Position numbers and translations under genes: made by a program. From positions 12,112,151-12,176,150 of the forward strand of contig NC_135257.1 of the NCBI RefSeq assembly GCF_964204865.1: a stretch of DNA of 64,000 nt. Reading direction: 5' to 3'. The DNA comes from Styela clava (lineage: Eukaryota; Chordata; Ascidiacea; Stolidobranchia; Styelidae). The notes under the pieces were generated by a model. It worked only from the letters and a program-made list of their open reading frames with translations. It did not search any database and had not been told where the DNA came from. Below are positions 1 through 11,800 of the stretch, one piece after another (the first letter of the stretch is position 1; the number at the start of each line of letters is the position of its first letter).

Positions 1-1203
1 TTCCACTGATTTCAAAAGATTCGGAACGTCGCGCAATGTGGATATCATCTATTGCCTTATTTGCCTATTGACAGAACTGCTTGGTGTCAAGTCCAGAAGC
101 CATCTCACTTGTGTTTCACTGTTTGCGGACAGCACTTCGTTGATGGTGAGTGATAATGTGGTGATAGTGTGCCGTTATCAATTTCTTTAAATATTCACAA
201 GCTCCCTCATTTCAATGGAAAGCAGATGACAAACTACTGTTATTAGTAGGCCTAAGAGTGGGCTACTTGCAGTTGCAGACTTGACTTGTGTAAGACAGTA
301 AGGAATTAATAATCAATTGCTATAAGCCTTATAGTATAAGGTATTGTTTCCCTAATTAGCAGGTAATCTATTACTAAGTGTGAAAGGTTGAATGGATAAC
401 TAAAGTTTAACACCACGGGGCCTGGAAAAAATAACGAGAATTCAATTGAATTCGCCATCTAGGAATACGCTCGCCACCGCATCTCTGATCACCCTGGTAG
501 TTTCACAGGCTTCAATCCTATGCGGGGATGTGCGAGAGGATTGCAGCTCTATTCCCACTGAGGGTGGTTCACATGACCGCTGATCGGTTACGACCATTCC
601 CCACCATCCAAGTCCATGCTTCCGAAAACAAATAACTGGCTCCACCCCAGATAAATCCTATCCTAATTAATGGTGCTTGTACAACTGATTCAAAAAGATA
701 TGCTACCCGGAATCAAATTCATTTACGACTAGTGGCTGTGGTGGGATATGGACATAACTTTCAGACTTCTTGATCGTTAAATTTTATGAAAACTCTATCT
801 GTATCCATTATCTTACAGATATCCGTGCGACCAGATGGATGGCAAAGTATAAGTTGCAACAAGACCACAGTGGCACAAGACCTCAGCTTGCGTGACTTGA
901 TAATACATCCTCAGTTTATGACAATTATTGATTAATACCTTACACGAGTCAAGTCTGCAAGTAGGCCTAGGCATACCAATTACAGTAGTTTGTCATCTGC
1001 TTTCCATTGAAATGAGGGAGCTTATGAATATTTAAAAAAATTGATAACGGCACATTATGATTCACCATCAACGAAGTGCTGCCCGCAAACAGTGAAACAC
1101 AAGTGAGATGGCTTCTGGACTTGACACCAAGCAGTCCTGCAATTACAGCAATAGATGATATCCACATTGCGCGACGTTCCGGATCTTTTGAAAACAGTGG
1201 AAT
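1..1203. repeat. Inverted repeat (~260-bp arms) carrying a THAP-finger fragment
   Basis: Bases about 1-297 reappear as the reverse complement at about 940-1203, with many substitutions and small indels. The loop between them (about 300-940) contains a SINE. On the plus strand of the left arm, around 70-150, a short frame reads ...WCQVQKPSHLCFTVCGQHF then VDGE. It resembles the second half of a THAP zinc finger, where a Cys-x2-His-Phe motif is usual (here CGQHF). It runs into GGTGAGTG, a good splice-donor sequence. THAP fingers occur in P-type and other DNA transposases and in domesticated host genes. The left arm is cut by the window edge, so the true size is unknown. I read it as a fold-back transposon relic. 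Confidence 0.55.
440..760 (+). mobile_element. tRNA-derived SINE, degenerate copy
   Basis: Shares long stretches with the best copy at about 57083-57400: 'ggaatacgctcgccaccgca', 'gagaggattgc', 'gggtggttcac', 'accgctgatcggttacg', 'aagtccatgcttccgaaaac' and the tail 'aaatcctatcct'. It sits in the loop of the inverted repeat at the left edge, so it inserted into, or was carried by, that element. The tRNA-like head is truncated here. Confidence 0.7.
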
Positions 1204-1233
1204 ATAACTGAAGATCCATTTCGTTGTCTATAC

Positions 1234-2997
1234 CAGTGATTCCCAAAGTGGGCGATATCGCCCCCCAGTGGGCGAAAACGATACAGAGGGGGGCGAAAAA
1301 GTTGAAGGGGGCGATAGGGGGGCGATTTCGCAAAACCTGTTGTATGTTCGGCGCACCTAATTCTGTAATCTGTGTGCATTCGCAGGCTTGAATCACGTGG
1401 GCGATTATCACACGCGAAAGGATTTCTGGACTCGTCTTCGCAGTAAGGTACGGTAGTTGCGTATCCCAGTGGTCGGCAAAATACGGCCGGAGTAAAATAA
1501 TGTGGCCCGGGACGATTCACTGAATGAACCTTCCCCGACCTTTGACCGCGGAAAATTCTTCCCATACTTTACCATTTTAAAATTTTCGGTGTTTATTTTA
1601 AGTGTGGTTTCGCGAGTTGTTGCCTGTAAAATGGGGTATTTGTTTCAAACTATCATTCTAATACACACCATTCAACAATCTGTTTTTTAAAAGTACCGAT
1701 AAAGAATTTGAGCCTAGTCTATCACAGCTATTTCTACACTAATTTTTGATTCCTGTAATTTAACTGAAACTCATAAGAAGACAAAGTAATCATTGATTTA
1801 TATTTAAATTTCCGAAAAACAACTAAAAACTAACGAACATAATTCAAAATCGCGAAACTGAGGTAATGTTCACGACCACGCCTGAGAATCTGTCTGAGTG
1901 AGCGTGTCTGAGCGGATGTGAAAAGGGGCATTGTCACGTTTTTTGCATCTTGCTGATTGGCCAATGTTACGAAGTAAACAAGGAAGTCTATGTCCGGGTA
2001 AACATTCAAACGGCGGTTTTGACGATGAAATTTTTTTATTTATAATCTACGCTCGAGGAGTAAATTACATTTTTTTACGTAACAGAATTTATCGTGAGAC
2101 ACGTTTGGACTAAATTTTATTATATCCTAAAGCAAAGAACTGGGATTAGTGATTCCCATTTAGAAAATATTCCAATCTTGGCGTCGTAAAGCTATCCAGC
2201 GTGATGCAGCAACAAGACAGTGCCACATTAAATGTCATTGTAATATTTTTTCAATAAGACGACTGAGTTGAGTTCACGAATTGTCGCAGTTTTCGCGCAC
2301 TGTTCCTTTTTTAATTTCAAAAAATTATGGCAACCCTGAATTTTGTCCCGCGAGCGACATAAAATTTGCCGTCCCCTGGGCCGTAGCCGATAGTCGATCA
2401 CGGCTTCTTCCACATCCGAGTCCATGAATCCAAAAACAAATGGCTGATTAATTATGGACTGGTGATCGGACTGGAGGCCGTGGTAGGATGAGGAATCGAG
2501 GATGAATTTTACCAAAGTATTTTGGTGCATGTCATCATGCTGTACGAATAAATGAGATGTACAAAAATCATTATTATAAGTTTGGGAAAATTAACCTTGT
2601 TTTTATTATTTTAATGTGAAATAGAGTGAATTTAGGAAGTGAAATACTATAAGGCAAGAGTACACGGCGGTGTTTGAGGAGGTAGAACCCTGGATTCTTT
2701 CATTTCCGACCTATTATATGGTGACAAAGGGGTTTTCAGCCGTGCTACTATTGCTATCAAAACAACAAAATAGCCTTTCCACCAGTAAACGGGGTAATTT
2801 TAGACACAATAAAAAAGAAGCTAAAGAACACCAATCTCATCTATTTCATTAAAAAACACTATAAACTATGATTTGTCTTCTTATTTGGTCTGTAATATAT
2901 TCGTTTCTGACATTTTTTTGTATTGCCGGGGGGGGGGCGATGAAGTTGTATAAACTACTATAGGGGGGCGATTGTCAAAAAAGTTTGGGAACCACTG
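1234..2997. mobile_element. Non-autonomous hAT-type DNA transposon (1.76 kb)
   Basis: The ends read CAGTGATTCCCAAAGTGGGC and, reverse-complemented from the right end, CAGTGGTTCCCAAACTTTTT. The flanking 8 bases are identical (GTCTATAC at 1226-1233 and 2998-3005). An 8-bp target duplication with CAGNG termini is diagnostic of the hAT superfamily. The subterminal DNA is rich in 'ggggggcga' words. No transposase (BED finger or RNase-H-like hAT core) is recognisable in any frame, so it depends on a helper. A SINE fragment is embedded at about 2385-2505. Confidence 0.85.
2385..2505 (+). mobile_element. SINE fragment nested in hAT element
   Basis: Words such as 'gtcgatcacggcttcttcca', 'gagtccatgaatcc', 'aaaacaaatggctg' and 'ggaggccgtggtaggatg' align with the middle and 3' part of the SINE family seen at 7060-7350 and 57083-57400. 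It lies inside the hAT element at 1234-2997 and is clearly older or more diverged than the 57-kb copy. Confidence 0.55.
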
Positions 2998-3005
2998 GTC
3001 TATAC

Positions 3006-3869
3006 TATACGTACAGCCAGCGGAACAATACGAAATAACCATTTTCAACAGCCAAACAAAACGGAAACGTATAATCCGACTTGCAATTGACAGCCAACTG
3101 GACGTTTTTGTTTTATTGCCGTCCAGTAAACAAGGTCACGTGACCCGTGCAAGTCCTCTATATATGCCACTTACAGACTATATAGGCCACAGAATATTTG
3201 GAAATAGAAATTAATGGCTGTTTCTGTAATGCACGGTTGTGTGAAAGAGAAGAATTTTACTAATGTCGGCTGGTCTAAATCTAAATTCATAGAGTCGACA
3301 AGAACCTGGGAAGCAATGATGAGTTATGCCGGAGTGGAAAGAAAGTAGTACTGGAAACGATTGAGAGGTGAAAAATCAAGTTGTAGACAGACAGTTGATG
3401 TTTTAAAATAGTCCATAGTCCATACTCATACAGTCATAGGGCATTTCAGACTGTGATATATCAAAATTTAGTGTAGATATAGTCTAGTAATGGTATGCAA
3501 ACACTGCTGGACTGTAGTACATGCAATGAGCTATATACTTTCATTGAGTACGTCAGATAAAATGCATTATGTATTCAAGGTATTAGTTAGTATTTATTTA
3601 GTGGTATTTTTACATTCATGCTGTTTCAAATAGGATTTTCTTCCTCATTTTAGATACTGTACTACAAAAGAAAACGGCAATGTTCCACCAATCCGACCTA
3701 ACGCAGGCTCTCAGTCGTAAAGGTATATGAAAATCATAATAGTTGCAAACAGCTTAGATGGGCTATTCATATTGAAATACTTTAGCACATTTCTGCAATT
3801 GGAACTGCTCATCAAACTCATGTTGGAGACTTCATTGAGGTTTTCAATTCATTTTTTTCTCAACTATAA
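3006..3869. other. No gene seen; old repeat-like DNA
   Basis: No open frame with recognisable content. It lies between the hAT target duplication and a transposon-type ORF remnant and may be the 5' part of the same decayed element as that ORF. Confidence 0.4.
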
Positions 3870-4172
3870 AGATCTTTTAAGGATAACGAGGCATTAATAA
3901 ATAAAGCTGAGGAATTTGTTTGTTCACTGTATGAAGAGGATATAAAGAATGTAAATGATACCAGGGCACGTCTATTTAACACTGGCAAACATAAGAATTT
4001 TACTCTCCCACCCAACAATAATTCACTGAAGAAGCATATGGCCCTCAAATCAGTTATTGAGTTGGCAAACTGCAAGTGTAAGAAAAATAGTCAAAATAAT
4101 TTATGCAAGTGTGCCAAAATCAACTCAAACTGCTTAAAGCTTCAAACTTATAGAAGAAAAGTCGATTTTTGA
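3870..4172 (+). pseudogene. Transposon-encoded ORF remnant with LPP and Cys-cluster motifs
   Basis: An open stretch of 100 codons plus a stop, without a good start, reads ...EEFVCSLY...NDTRARLFNTG...FTLPPNNNSLKKHMAL...ELANCKCKK...LCKCAK. The order 'short helical segment, R-x-LF, LPP-T/N-x-x-x-L-x-x-H, then a C-x-C-K-K...C-x-C cluster' is one I recognise from uncharacterised ORFs of repetitive elements in invertebrates. The stretch between the LPP/His part and the Cys cluster is shorter than usual, suggesting an internal deletion, and there is an in-frame stop just upstream. It is too broken to be functional. The family name is uncertain. Confidence 0.45.
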
Positions 4173-5389
4173 GATAGTGGATTCCGAAAGCAATTCAGAA
4201 GAAAGTGAATTAGATATTGCAGTTGATTTAATAAGCATCATTTTTTTTTTGAACATTTGTTAGTGTCGTAGTCCTGTTTCTAGAAATAATATTGCCTTTT
4301 ATCAGATACATAACCACATAAACTAAAAAAAGACCAATTGTAATATTTCTGTTCACTATGTTATGTACATATTGTACATTCATTTAATTTTCTTTACTTT
4401 TCCGGTAAATTTCTAAGTGAGAAATAACTGATTTATTTGTGTTTTCGTGCTCACGATGTTAATTTATAACCTCATTGCTTAAAAATGAATACGTTTGATA
4501 GCTTCTTTAAAATGGATGTAGCTTTTTATGCTGTTCTTGTTGTAAACTGCTTGTGGTTATTACATAAAATTTATTCGCTAATGTGAATCAACGTTGTTGG
4601 TGTCGCTGCTTTCGAGGTCACTCGCGACTCCTGTAACACAATTGAAGTATTTTTTGTTGTTGGTTACATGTATGCCATATTTTTCGTAATCTACCTAATA
4701 AATTATGATTGAATGAGGAAGTCCGATTTTGGTCAGGCAAAACATTACAGGAATACATTTGTGTTAGTGTGCTGTAGGGCTCTCGAATTGCATAGTTCTT
4801 CTGTATGTGTTGTGAACTTATGGTTATTGAATTTCCGGGAACCTCTTATATTCAATTTTGCATCAGGATTGTGGAACAAGATGTAATGCGTTCAGTATGT
4901 TCATTTTCACACAAAACTGAAAAATTTATTTAGTTACCAGATGTGCGCTACAAAATTCATTTTCTGGGCGTTTTCAAGGCTTCGTCTCACGGCCCATATC
5001 CGTGGTAAAGATCTACAAGTGTTTAATAACTTACTTATACATTTTTCAACAACGTCTTAAGATAACTTAACTAATAATAACTAAACAGGGCTATGGAAAG
5101 GTTGCCCAACTCAACGCAAGGTCGAGCAGTAATAACTAATATTCATCCGCTCGCTAACAGCTGATTCGATTCAATTGTTACGTCATGCAGAAGTCATTGT
5201 TCATTGCCGAAAATGTAGAGAATATAAGACAGATCGTAGCACATATTTCTTGTAGTAAAAGCGTTTTTTCCGTAAAACGTGCAACCTTTGGAAGTGGGAA
5301 CAAGGCAATATTTGTTACTAAATTTTTTTAAGGAACATTTTAAAATCATTTTCAGGTAGTTACCTGATGTGCGCTACGTAACTCACTTT
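4173..5389. other. No gene; contains a diverged copy of the pogo-fragment end
   Basis: Nothing coding is recognised. The stretch about 4933-5010 ('ccagatgtgcgctac', 'tttctgggcgttttcaaggc', 'cggcccatatc') matches about 5358-5432 in the same orientation, so the 3' end of the pogo-like fragment below is duplicated directly about 420 bp apart. Confidence 0.45.
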
Positions 5390-5731
5390 CTACGCGTTTT
5401 TCAGGGCCGCGCCTTGCGGCCTATACGCTACTCTCCGAAGTTCCAAGGGTGTAAGACCGAAGAACAATTTGGCAGCTCTGATTGCATACTCTGCTAATTC
5501 TTTTTCTTCACCTGCGGTAAAGACGAGTCTACTTTTCTTGTAGCCTACGTATCGAACATCAGAATTCATCCTATACTTTTTAACATATCTATTGAGGGTC
5601 ACATGGGGAATACCAAATTCTTTGCCGGCCTGTCTGATGGTTTTTTGATTATCTACAACTTCCATTACCGCATGCAACATTTCTGTTTTTAAAGTTTGAC
5701 CTTGTTCACTTCTGCGTTTGTATTTCCTCAT
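5390..5731 (-). pseudogene. pogo/Tigger-type transposase N-terminal fragment (HTH_psq)
   Basis: A 113-codon minus-strand frame begins MRKYKRR and contains ...IRQAGKEFGIPHVTLNRYVK... near residues 33-52, a Pipsqueak-type helix-turn-helix (alanine/glycine turn, 'xxIPxxTLxRYxKK'). It is followed by FTAGEEKELAEYAIRAAKLFFGL near residues 70-92, the usual start of the CENP-B/pogo second DNA-binding helix bundle, and LTPLELRRVAY. This is the DNA-binding half of pogo-superfamily transposases. The DDE catalytic domain is missing and the frame ends in an unrelated tail. Either this is a truncated relic, or the frame once spliced onward. I think relic. Confidence 0.7.
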
Positions 5732-5891
5732 TTCTCATTAAATTATTTTCACTAAAAATGATAAAACTTCGATAAGCTAAGCCAGTAAATTCATAAAGTA
5801 ATCACTTACAACTGTCCTAACTGGCACAGCACGGCGACCGGATGCTACCAATAAGCTTAGGATAGCGGCCTAATCGATGGGTGAGGCACAT

Positions 5892-6293
5892 GGGGCAAGT
5901 TGAAACGGTCATATTGCCCCTTGCAGCAAAGTTTCAACTGGCCCCGACGTGACTAGGCAAAAGAAAATGGCCGCCCTAGCCGGAACAGTTAGCGCCATGC
6001 AGCCGAATCTCTGCTAATGCCAGCCTCTCCTGCATATGGGTCTAGTGGCGCAATATCGGACGGATCGCCTATGGTACCTTACATACATGATCAAACATTT
6101 GAAAAAATTACCTTCCTGGTTTGACCAAAATTTCAATCCGATTTGGAATGATATTGCTCTACAAATTACAAAACTAGCTCTAAGCCCTGCCCCATACCAG
6201 GGAAATGGCGATGTTGGTCGCGATTTGTTGCCAAAAGATGACGTGATTTAGGTGCGTCATGTCGCAGAAAATTCGACTGTTTCAACTAGCCCC
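5892..6293. mobile_element. Short element with 15-bp inverted ends (GGGGCAAGTTGAAAC)
   Basis: The left end GGGGCAAGTTGAAAC at 5892-5906 is matched by GTTTCAACTAGCCCC at 6279-6293, and a second inverted copy (GTTTCAACTGGCCCC) lies just inside at about 5932-5946. Such 'GGGCAAGTTGAAAC' ends are typical of small pogo/Tigger-like non-autonomous elements. This fits the pogo transposase fragment 160 bp away, but the superfamily is an inference. A 71-codon frame inside (6036-6251) is not recognisable. Confidence 0.45.
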
Positions 6294-6961
6294 TTATACC
6301 AACTGACCCCGGTCTTCCATACATTCCGTAGTACGTGATGAGAGAGGCTCTCACTAGGGGTTCAAGCTTTTTCTTGTGATAATTGTGAAAAGCTGATTTT
6401 ACCTACATCAATAATATCCGAATAAAGACGAACATTGGCCTCCTCGTGACGTTTTTTTGTCTGGAATGGAGAGCGCTAATAAACCCCATGGAGGTGGACA
6501 AATATTGTATAGCATACAATTTCTGAAATTTTCAGTGGTTGAAAATAAATTTTTCCAATTTTTTTCAGAAGGCTATTCCATTTATTTATTTCTAAATTTG
6601 TATGAATTCCATGACATTTGATATTTTGTTCAAAATTTCGCTGTATTATTTTTATCCATGGGAACACGGATTTTAGTCCGCGTGATGACTGACTGTACGT
6701 TTTGATTCTGCAAAATTCTTGCTACTGGGAATCCGGAACTTTTTTGAGGGTACCAGTAGCGTCAAACAAGTGCAGTTTTAAGTATTCTGTGGCGTATGCA
6801 GCTGCCGCAAAACCATGGCGGTGTTTCCATGCCATTGCCGTTACGGCCAAACCTATGGCGACCATTGAGGTGTATATAATACCTCAATGATGGCGACTGA
6901 CTTTTTAGTTGCCACAAACCAATGACGAGCTGCCGTTACCGTACTGCTGGTGTAGTCGTAT

Positions 6962-7030
6962 GCACTGCTGGTGTAGAGGTATCATGCATATTCCCATTCT
7001 TGCGACCCGGTTCGATTCCCGGGCAGTGCA
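6962..7030 (+). tRNA. Degenerate tRNA-Gly(CCC), probable pseudogene
   Basis: Seven-base acceptor strands GCACTGC (6962) and GCAGTGC pair perfectly and are followed by A. The D-arm TGGTGTAGAGGTATCA, anticodon loop TTCCCAT (anticodon CCC) and T-arm GGTTCGATTCC match the standard animal tRNA-Gly(CCC) pattern. At 69 bases it is about two short: one base is lost in the anticodon stem (GCATAT against TCTTGC) and one in the T stem. These breaks suggest a pseudogene or a recent retro-copy. It lies about 30 bp before a SINE copy, and a partial repeat 'actgctggtgtag' occurs just upstream. Confidence 0.7.
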
Positions 7031-7039
7031 AAGTTTTTA

Positions 7040-7350
7040 GGTTCGCAGGTTCGTTTTTAGGTTCGCAGGTTCGAATCCCATGCAGGGATGGTTATGTGTG
7101 AGAGGATTGCTGGACTCCTCGCCGTCGTTGGGTGGTTCACGTAACCGCTGGTCGGTTACGGCTTCCTCCACCACCAAGTCCATGCTTCCCCGAAAACGAA
7201 CAATATAACTAATCCCATACCCGACTTGGTAACCGGAACTAATCCCATACCCGCCCGGAATGGTAACCGGACGAGAGGCCGTGGTTCGCCATATGGATGA
7301 GCCGTCTTATCGGCTTTCCTCTCCCCCGGGATAAATATGTAAATCCTAAA
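7040..7350 (+). mobile_element. tRNA-derived SINE copy
   Basis: From 'ttcgcaggttcgaatccc' (box-B-like) through 'gaggattgctggactcctcg', 'ccgtcgttgggtggttcacg', 'taaccgctggtcggttacgg', 'cttcctccaccaccaagtcc' and 'gagaggccgtggttcgccat' to the tail 'gggataaatatgtaaatcct'. It matches the copy at about 57083-57400 almost throughout. Two short direct repeats ('gtttttaggttcgcaggttc') mark its start and 'actaatcccatacccg' is duplicated internally. Confidence 0.8.
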
Positions 7351-7731
7351 GACAGGGCTGTCCCTTATGGTGACAAATATTGGGTAAGTTAAAACGATTT
7401 TCTTATGGATACAGTTTTGATGGATTTGTGGTTAGGGTTTAAGTAGATATAATTCCGCATGATCTATTGAAATCTGGTACATTAATTTGTGAATATACCG
7501 TTAATACTGAATAACGCTATAAAACTATGACAAGAGCTACCGCGGTTCGTTCGTGGCAGGAGCTGCCATAAAGTGGTAATACCTGCGCCTCGCGTCAAAA
7601 GGTACCGGTAGGGACGGATTCGCTCTCGTCTACGTGTCCATAAATTTGAGCGTTGTTTTCATGCGCCTGTCACCCAAGTATAATTGTAATATCTTTTTCA
7701 TTTACAGAATTATTTTCAAGTTCAATTTTTG

Positions 7732-7836
7732 GGTACTCCCGAAGTATTTGAACCAAGATGGCGGACACCGGAACGTAATATGTGTACCAGGTTAGGGTTA
7801 GGCCATACTTTCAGGTACAAACACTACGGGAGTCAC
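7732..7836. mobile_element. Small MITE copy (GGTACTCC family), decayed
   Basis: The ends GGTACTCCCGAAGTATTTGA and ...CACTACGGGAGT are imperfect inverted repeats, with the family core 'aatatgtgtaccaggttagg' inside. It matches better copies at 23359-23475 and 54372-54482. No target duplication is left here. Confidence 0.5.
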
Positions 7837-8071
7837 TGATAAACACTGAAACTTATTTATTGGACACGAAATGGGCTCATGAGTCGTTTTCTTAAATTGT
7901 TGTTGTTCATTCTTTCTAGTATTCATCTTGTTGCTGCATTTTTGTTTTAAAAAAATTTTTTTTCCCTTTCACAATTGGACCAATGAACTATTTACACTAT
8001 GTGGCGGCTCCACGATCGCATTTCAACGATCTAGTGATCAGCGAAATCGTGAGTTTTTTGATAAGGTAGAC

Positions 8072-8734
8072 CAGGGTGGTCCAGACCCTGTCATGCTGAT
8101 ACATTCCCGAGATTCAAACCCTTTTTCTATCGCTTTGTGCTTTTATTTTAGTAAGACACTCCTCTATTTACAAACGCCGGCAATGTGACAGTAGTGACGA
8201 AACGCAGAGCCCACTTAACGCCGCGCAATCCATTTTTTTTTTAGCTTGGTCCCGAAATACCAACTTAGACGGACTTGGTTGGTATTTGACGATGTCACTA
8301 AGCTTGCTCACGCTGCAAGTTTTTAAATTACTCAATATAACAATTCGTAATGAAATGAGTGTCGCAAGAAAGGTGACATAAGAACAACACGGCGGAAAGG
8401 TATTTCCTTGCCCATTGCTCAGTGTCTGGTTTGATTTCTGTAATATCTGTCACGAAAGAATATAACTTGAAGCGACATTAAACGCGAGATGCGCAAAATA
8501 CAACGATAATTCTAGGGAATTAACTTTAAAATAACTGAAGGCTTTATATATCTTCTTTAAAAGAACGCCACCCATGCAACATAATAATAGTCTGATTATA
8601 ACGGTAAACTCTCGTTGTTTATTAAATTCAAAGAAAGTAAACTCGCAATATTTCGATCACTTTGGGTTTTTTCCGACTTGCGGCCCGCGAGACCTTCTTA
8701 AGGTCCTTCAACCCAGCAACCTTGAACCACTCTG
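8072..8734. mobile_element. Non-autonomous hAT-type element (663 bp)
   Basis: The left end is CAGGGTGGTCCAGACCC and the right end, reverse-complemented, is CAGAGTGGTTCAAGGTTGC. The flanking 8 bases are identical (AGGTAGAC at 8064-8071 and 8735-8742). The right subterminal part contains 'gcggcccgcgagacc', the 'gcgggccgcaag' signature common in small hAT elements. No transposase. Confidence 0.85.
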
Positions 8735-8866
8735 AGGTAGACTACTATAGGTACCGGTAAAATTTCAAACTACAGTTGTGACTTGTATCCTTTGGTATTT
8801 CGATTCCACGTTGAGAAAGGAAGCATGAATCTTTATTGTCACACTCCCTAAGGATTAGAGCTCAAC

Positions 8867-11800
8867 CGATATATCGACCCGATGTTGCGTGTTTGCCGAT
8901 ATATCATATCAGCTATATATAACAGTTAAAAAACCTAAAAACGTTCGTAAAAGTTGTTTTATTTACTGTTGATTGTGATTATTTTTAATGGATAATACAC
9001 TTAAATGTGGTTTATTGTTTTTATAAATAAATCACACATGAGGGGGCACCAAAGTCTTCAGTGCTTAGGGCACCAAAGAGGTTTAATCCGCCTCTGGTGT
9101 CAGTGTTTATGTTGTGTATATATTTTTATGTTAATGTGCTCACCTCTGTTCAATGTTAATCAAGTAGTAACATTCAAATTTGTATTCTAAGATTTCTATC
9201 GCCAATTACACGTGTGAGGAAATATATATCTCTTGCTTTCTTTTTGTCGACAGAGGCTGAACGTCGGTCGCTTTTTAATTGTGAGTTGCCAGAGTCTAGT
9301 CCAGCAGTCCTCTCTCTCGCATTTAATTATCCACCACAGGAAGCAGAGTTGCCGTACAATAAACAACCAATCGTAAATCTTCTGACCTATGTACACACAG
9401 ACGCAAAACCTAAAATTTGGCATTCCCTACATATCCGTTGCTAATTGCGCAGAGCCGTTACTGGTGTGATAACTTGAAAACGACGTCAAGCAAAATTAAT
9501 AAAATGCTGGTAAAAAGGAAACAAGAGCAATAATAAAAATGAGAAATCGGAATTTCTGCGCATTTGTTCGAATGAAGAAATATTCACACGATTATTGTAC
9601 ATGTAACTATATTTATAGACCAAGATAGATTTGATTATAATGATTTTAATCAAATTTGCCATAGATCTTGGTATTCTCCATAATACATTAAAAAATTATT
9701 GCAAGAAATAATGCGTAATAGGTGTGATGGCCAAGCTTAACGGTTTACGCCCGGGGTTCCCCCTAAGCGGCAACAGAGCGATTGGATGGCGTCAGGGGGG
9801 AGGGCACAATGGTAGGCCCAAAACTAATCAAATTTTTTATTTACGATAAAACTTCTTGTTCTTCTTAGTTCCATTGCTTGATAAGATAATTCCGGAGGGT
9901 GTTTTAAATTTCTTGTGCATAAATGAATTGAACATAACGGGATTTAAAATCTAGCAATCAAAATATCCCTACAAATAACACTCTAGCAATTTTTGAGAGG
10001 TTTGGCACACCTGAAAATGTTCCTGTAGCCCAGAAGGGAGCATGACTCACTGATTCAGAACCGGTGCACTAGGGAGTATATCTGATACAGTATACCAAGG
10101 AATAAAACCACGAGATTCATGGAGCATCGTTTTTGTAGTGTTTATTTATTAACGATAATGATTGCACAAGAGAGCAATGCGCAAATAATTGAACGAGAAA
10201 ACGATGCTCAAATATAGGTTTGCATACTAAGTAGGTATGCAATCTGCCACAGTGGTCTACCAGTATCTTACCTCCTAAACCCCCTACGCAATAGAGGAAT
10301 CGCCACAAGAAGCTCAATTTTCAAATTTGATGACGTGATCCAACACACAAATTTCAAAGCGATGGGTCCAGTAGTTAAAAAAGGGGTTTTGTGGTAACAA
10401 GAAGAAAAAGAAAATACTAAAAACATGATCAACAACAACTTAATAAAAAGACGATCCGTATGTACATTCCGTGCTCAATAATAATCCACACACGACCTAA
10501 ATAAGAGTCTTTGGGGGCTTATCAGCGCAAGACAAATCGGTGTGACCTCGCCATCTAGCGGCGATTCACGAATACTACAGTCAGCAAACGGCGAGCGGAA
10601 CTAATTTTCAAATCGCGGTCGGAGTTGTTATTGAGTTATGGCAAATTACCATTCCAATGTCGCAGTGTTCAGATATCTTTAAATTTTGGATCATCAAAGT
10701 TGTTTGAAATTTTTTTGGTAAAAATGTATTTAGATGCTTGACAATCAGCAATGTTTACCAATTCTAAGCAACAGATGTGTTGTTTAGCTATTACTAAGTT
10801 GATTCGTCAGTCCGAATATTCTAGAAGCCTGCTTTGAGTAATTGTCATGGTAATCAGCGCTTAGTCCGTGTCGATTTGAGTGGCATCACTCTGTCAGCAG
10901 TGTGTGCGTTGTCAACAGGTGCAAAAGTGTGCATGTTTACTTGTGGCAATTTTAAGGCGGGTGTATGAATGTAAATAGCACGCTTTGAATACGGTCAAAA
11001 GCTGTGAAGATAGATCAGTTTTTCCATAGCAATATGTATTGCCGTAAATATATACTACTACGGTATTACTAGTTCAGTGGCGAGGCATAAAAAATACGAA
11101 AAATTTATAGTTTTTATTCGGTATTTCCCTGTTATTTCTTCTTACCATGTGTATTTTTTACTTGCAAAGGAGTTTCCGTAATCGGAACGAAATTAATTTG
11201 GTCCAACCCCCTTCGTAAGTGGAAAATTCCGTACGGACGCATCAATGGAAAGGCATTGTTCCGTTCCAAGCCCCCACAAAACTCGGGACTTAATATTTGA
11301 CTAGGACTAGGCTAAGCGAAGACCGCAGATAGTTGGAGGGCGGTGTCTGAAGTTGAAATCTGAAAGCGAACGTAATGTACGAAAATGAGCACACGTACAT
11401 GAAATTCAAAATACAATTTACTCTTTTCATTTTGCAGTTTTATATATATATTTTTTTATTTAGTTATAACTGTTACGCGTGTCATCGTCTTCTCAACTGA
11501 AACTGAGCGAGACTAATTGTACGTACCCGTGGGAAACAAACGGGACAATGGAATATTGCTCACGATACCATTCGTTGATTCAGAAAAACGAAATTGTATT
11601 ACGCGATCATTGTCATTATCAAATGAGTGAACCTGATTCCCAAATTCCCATCTGCCAACAAAAGAGAGTGAAGACCGGAAATCTTTTTATTTTTCGATTC
11701 TTCACTGATTTAAGTATTTTATGTCGGCTGTTATGATTTTATTTTCGAATATAAATTAATACCGTCTACTTAAACTGAACGATGTTGTCATTAACGACGC

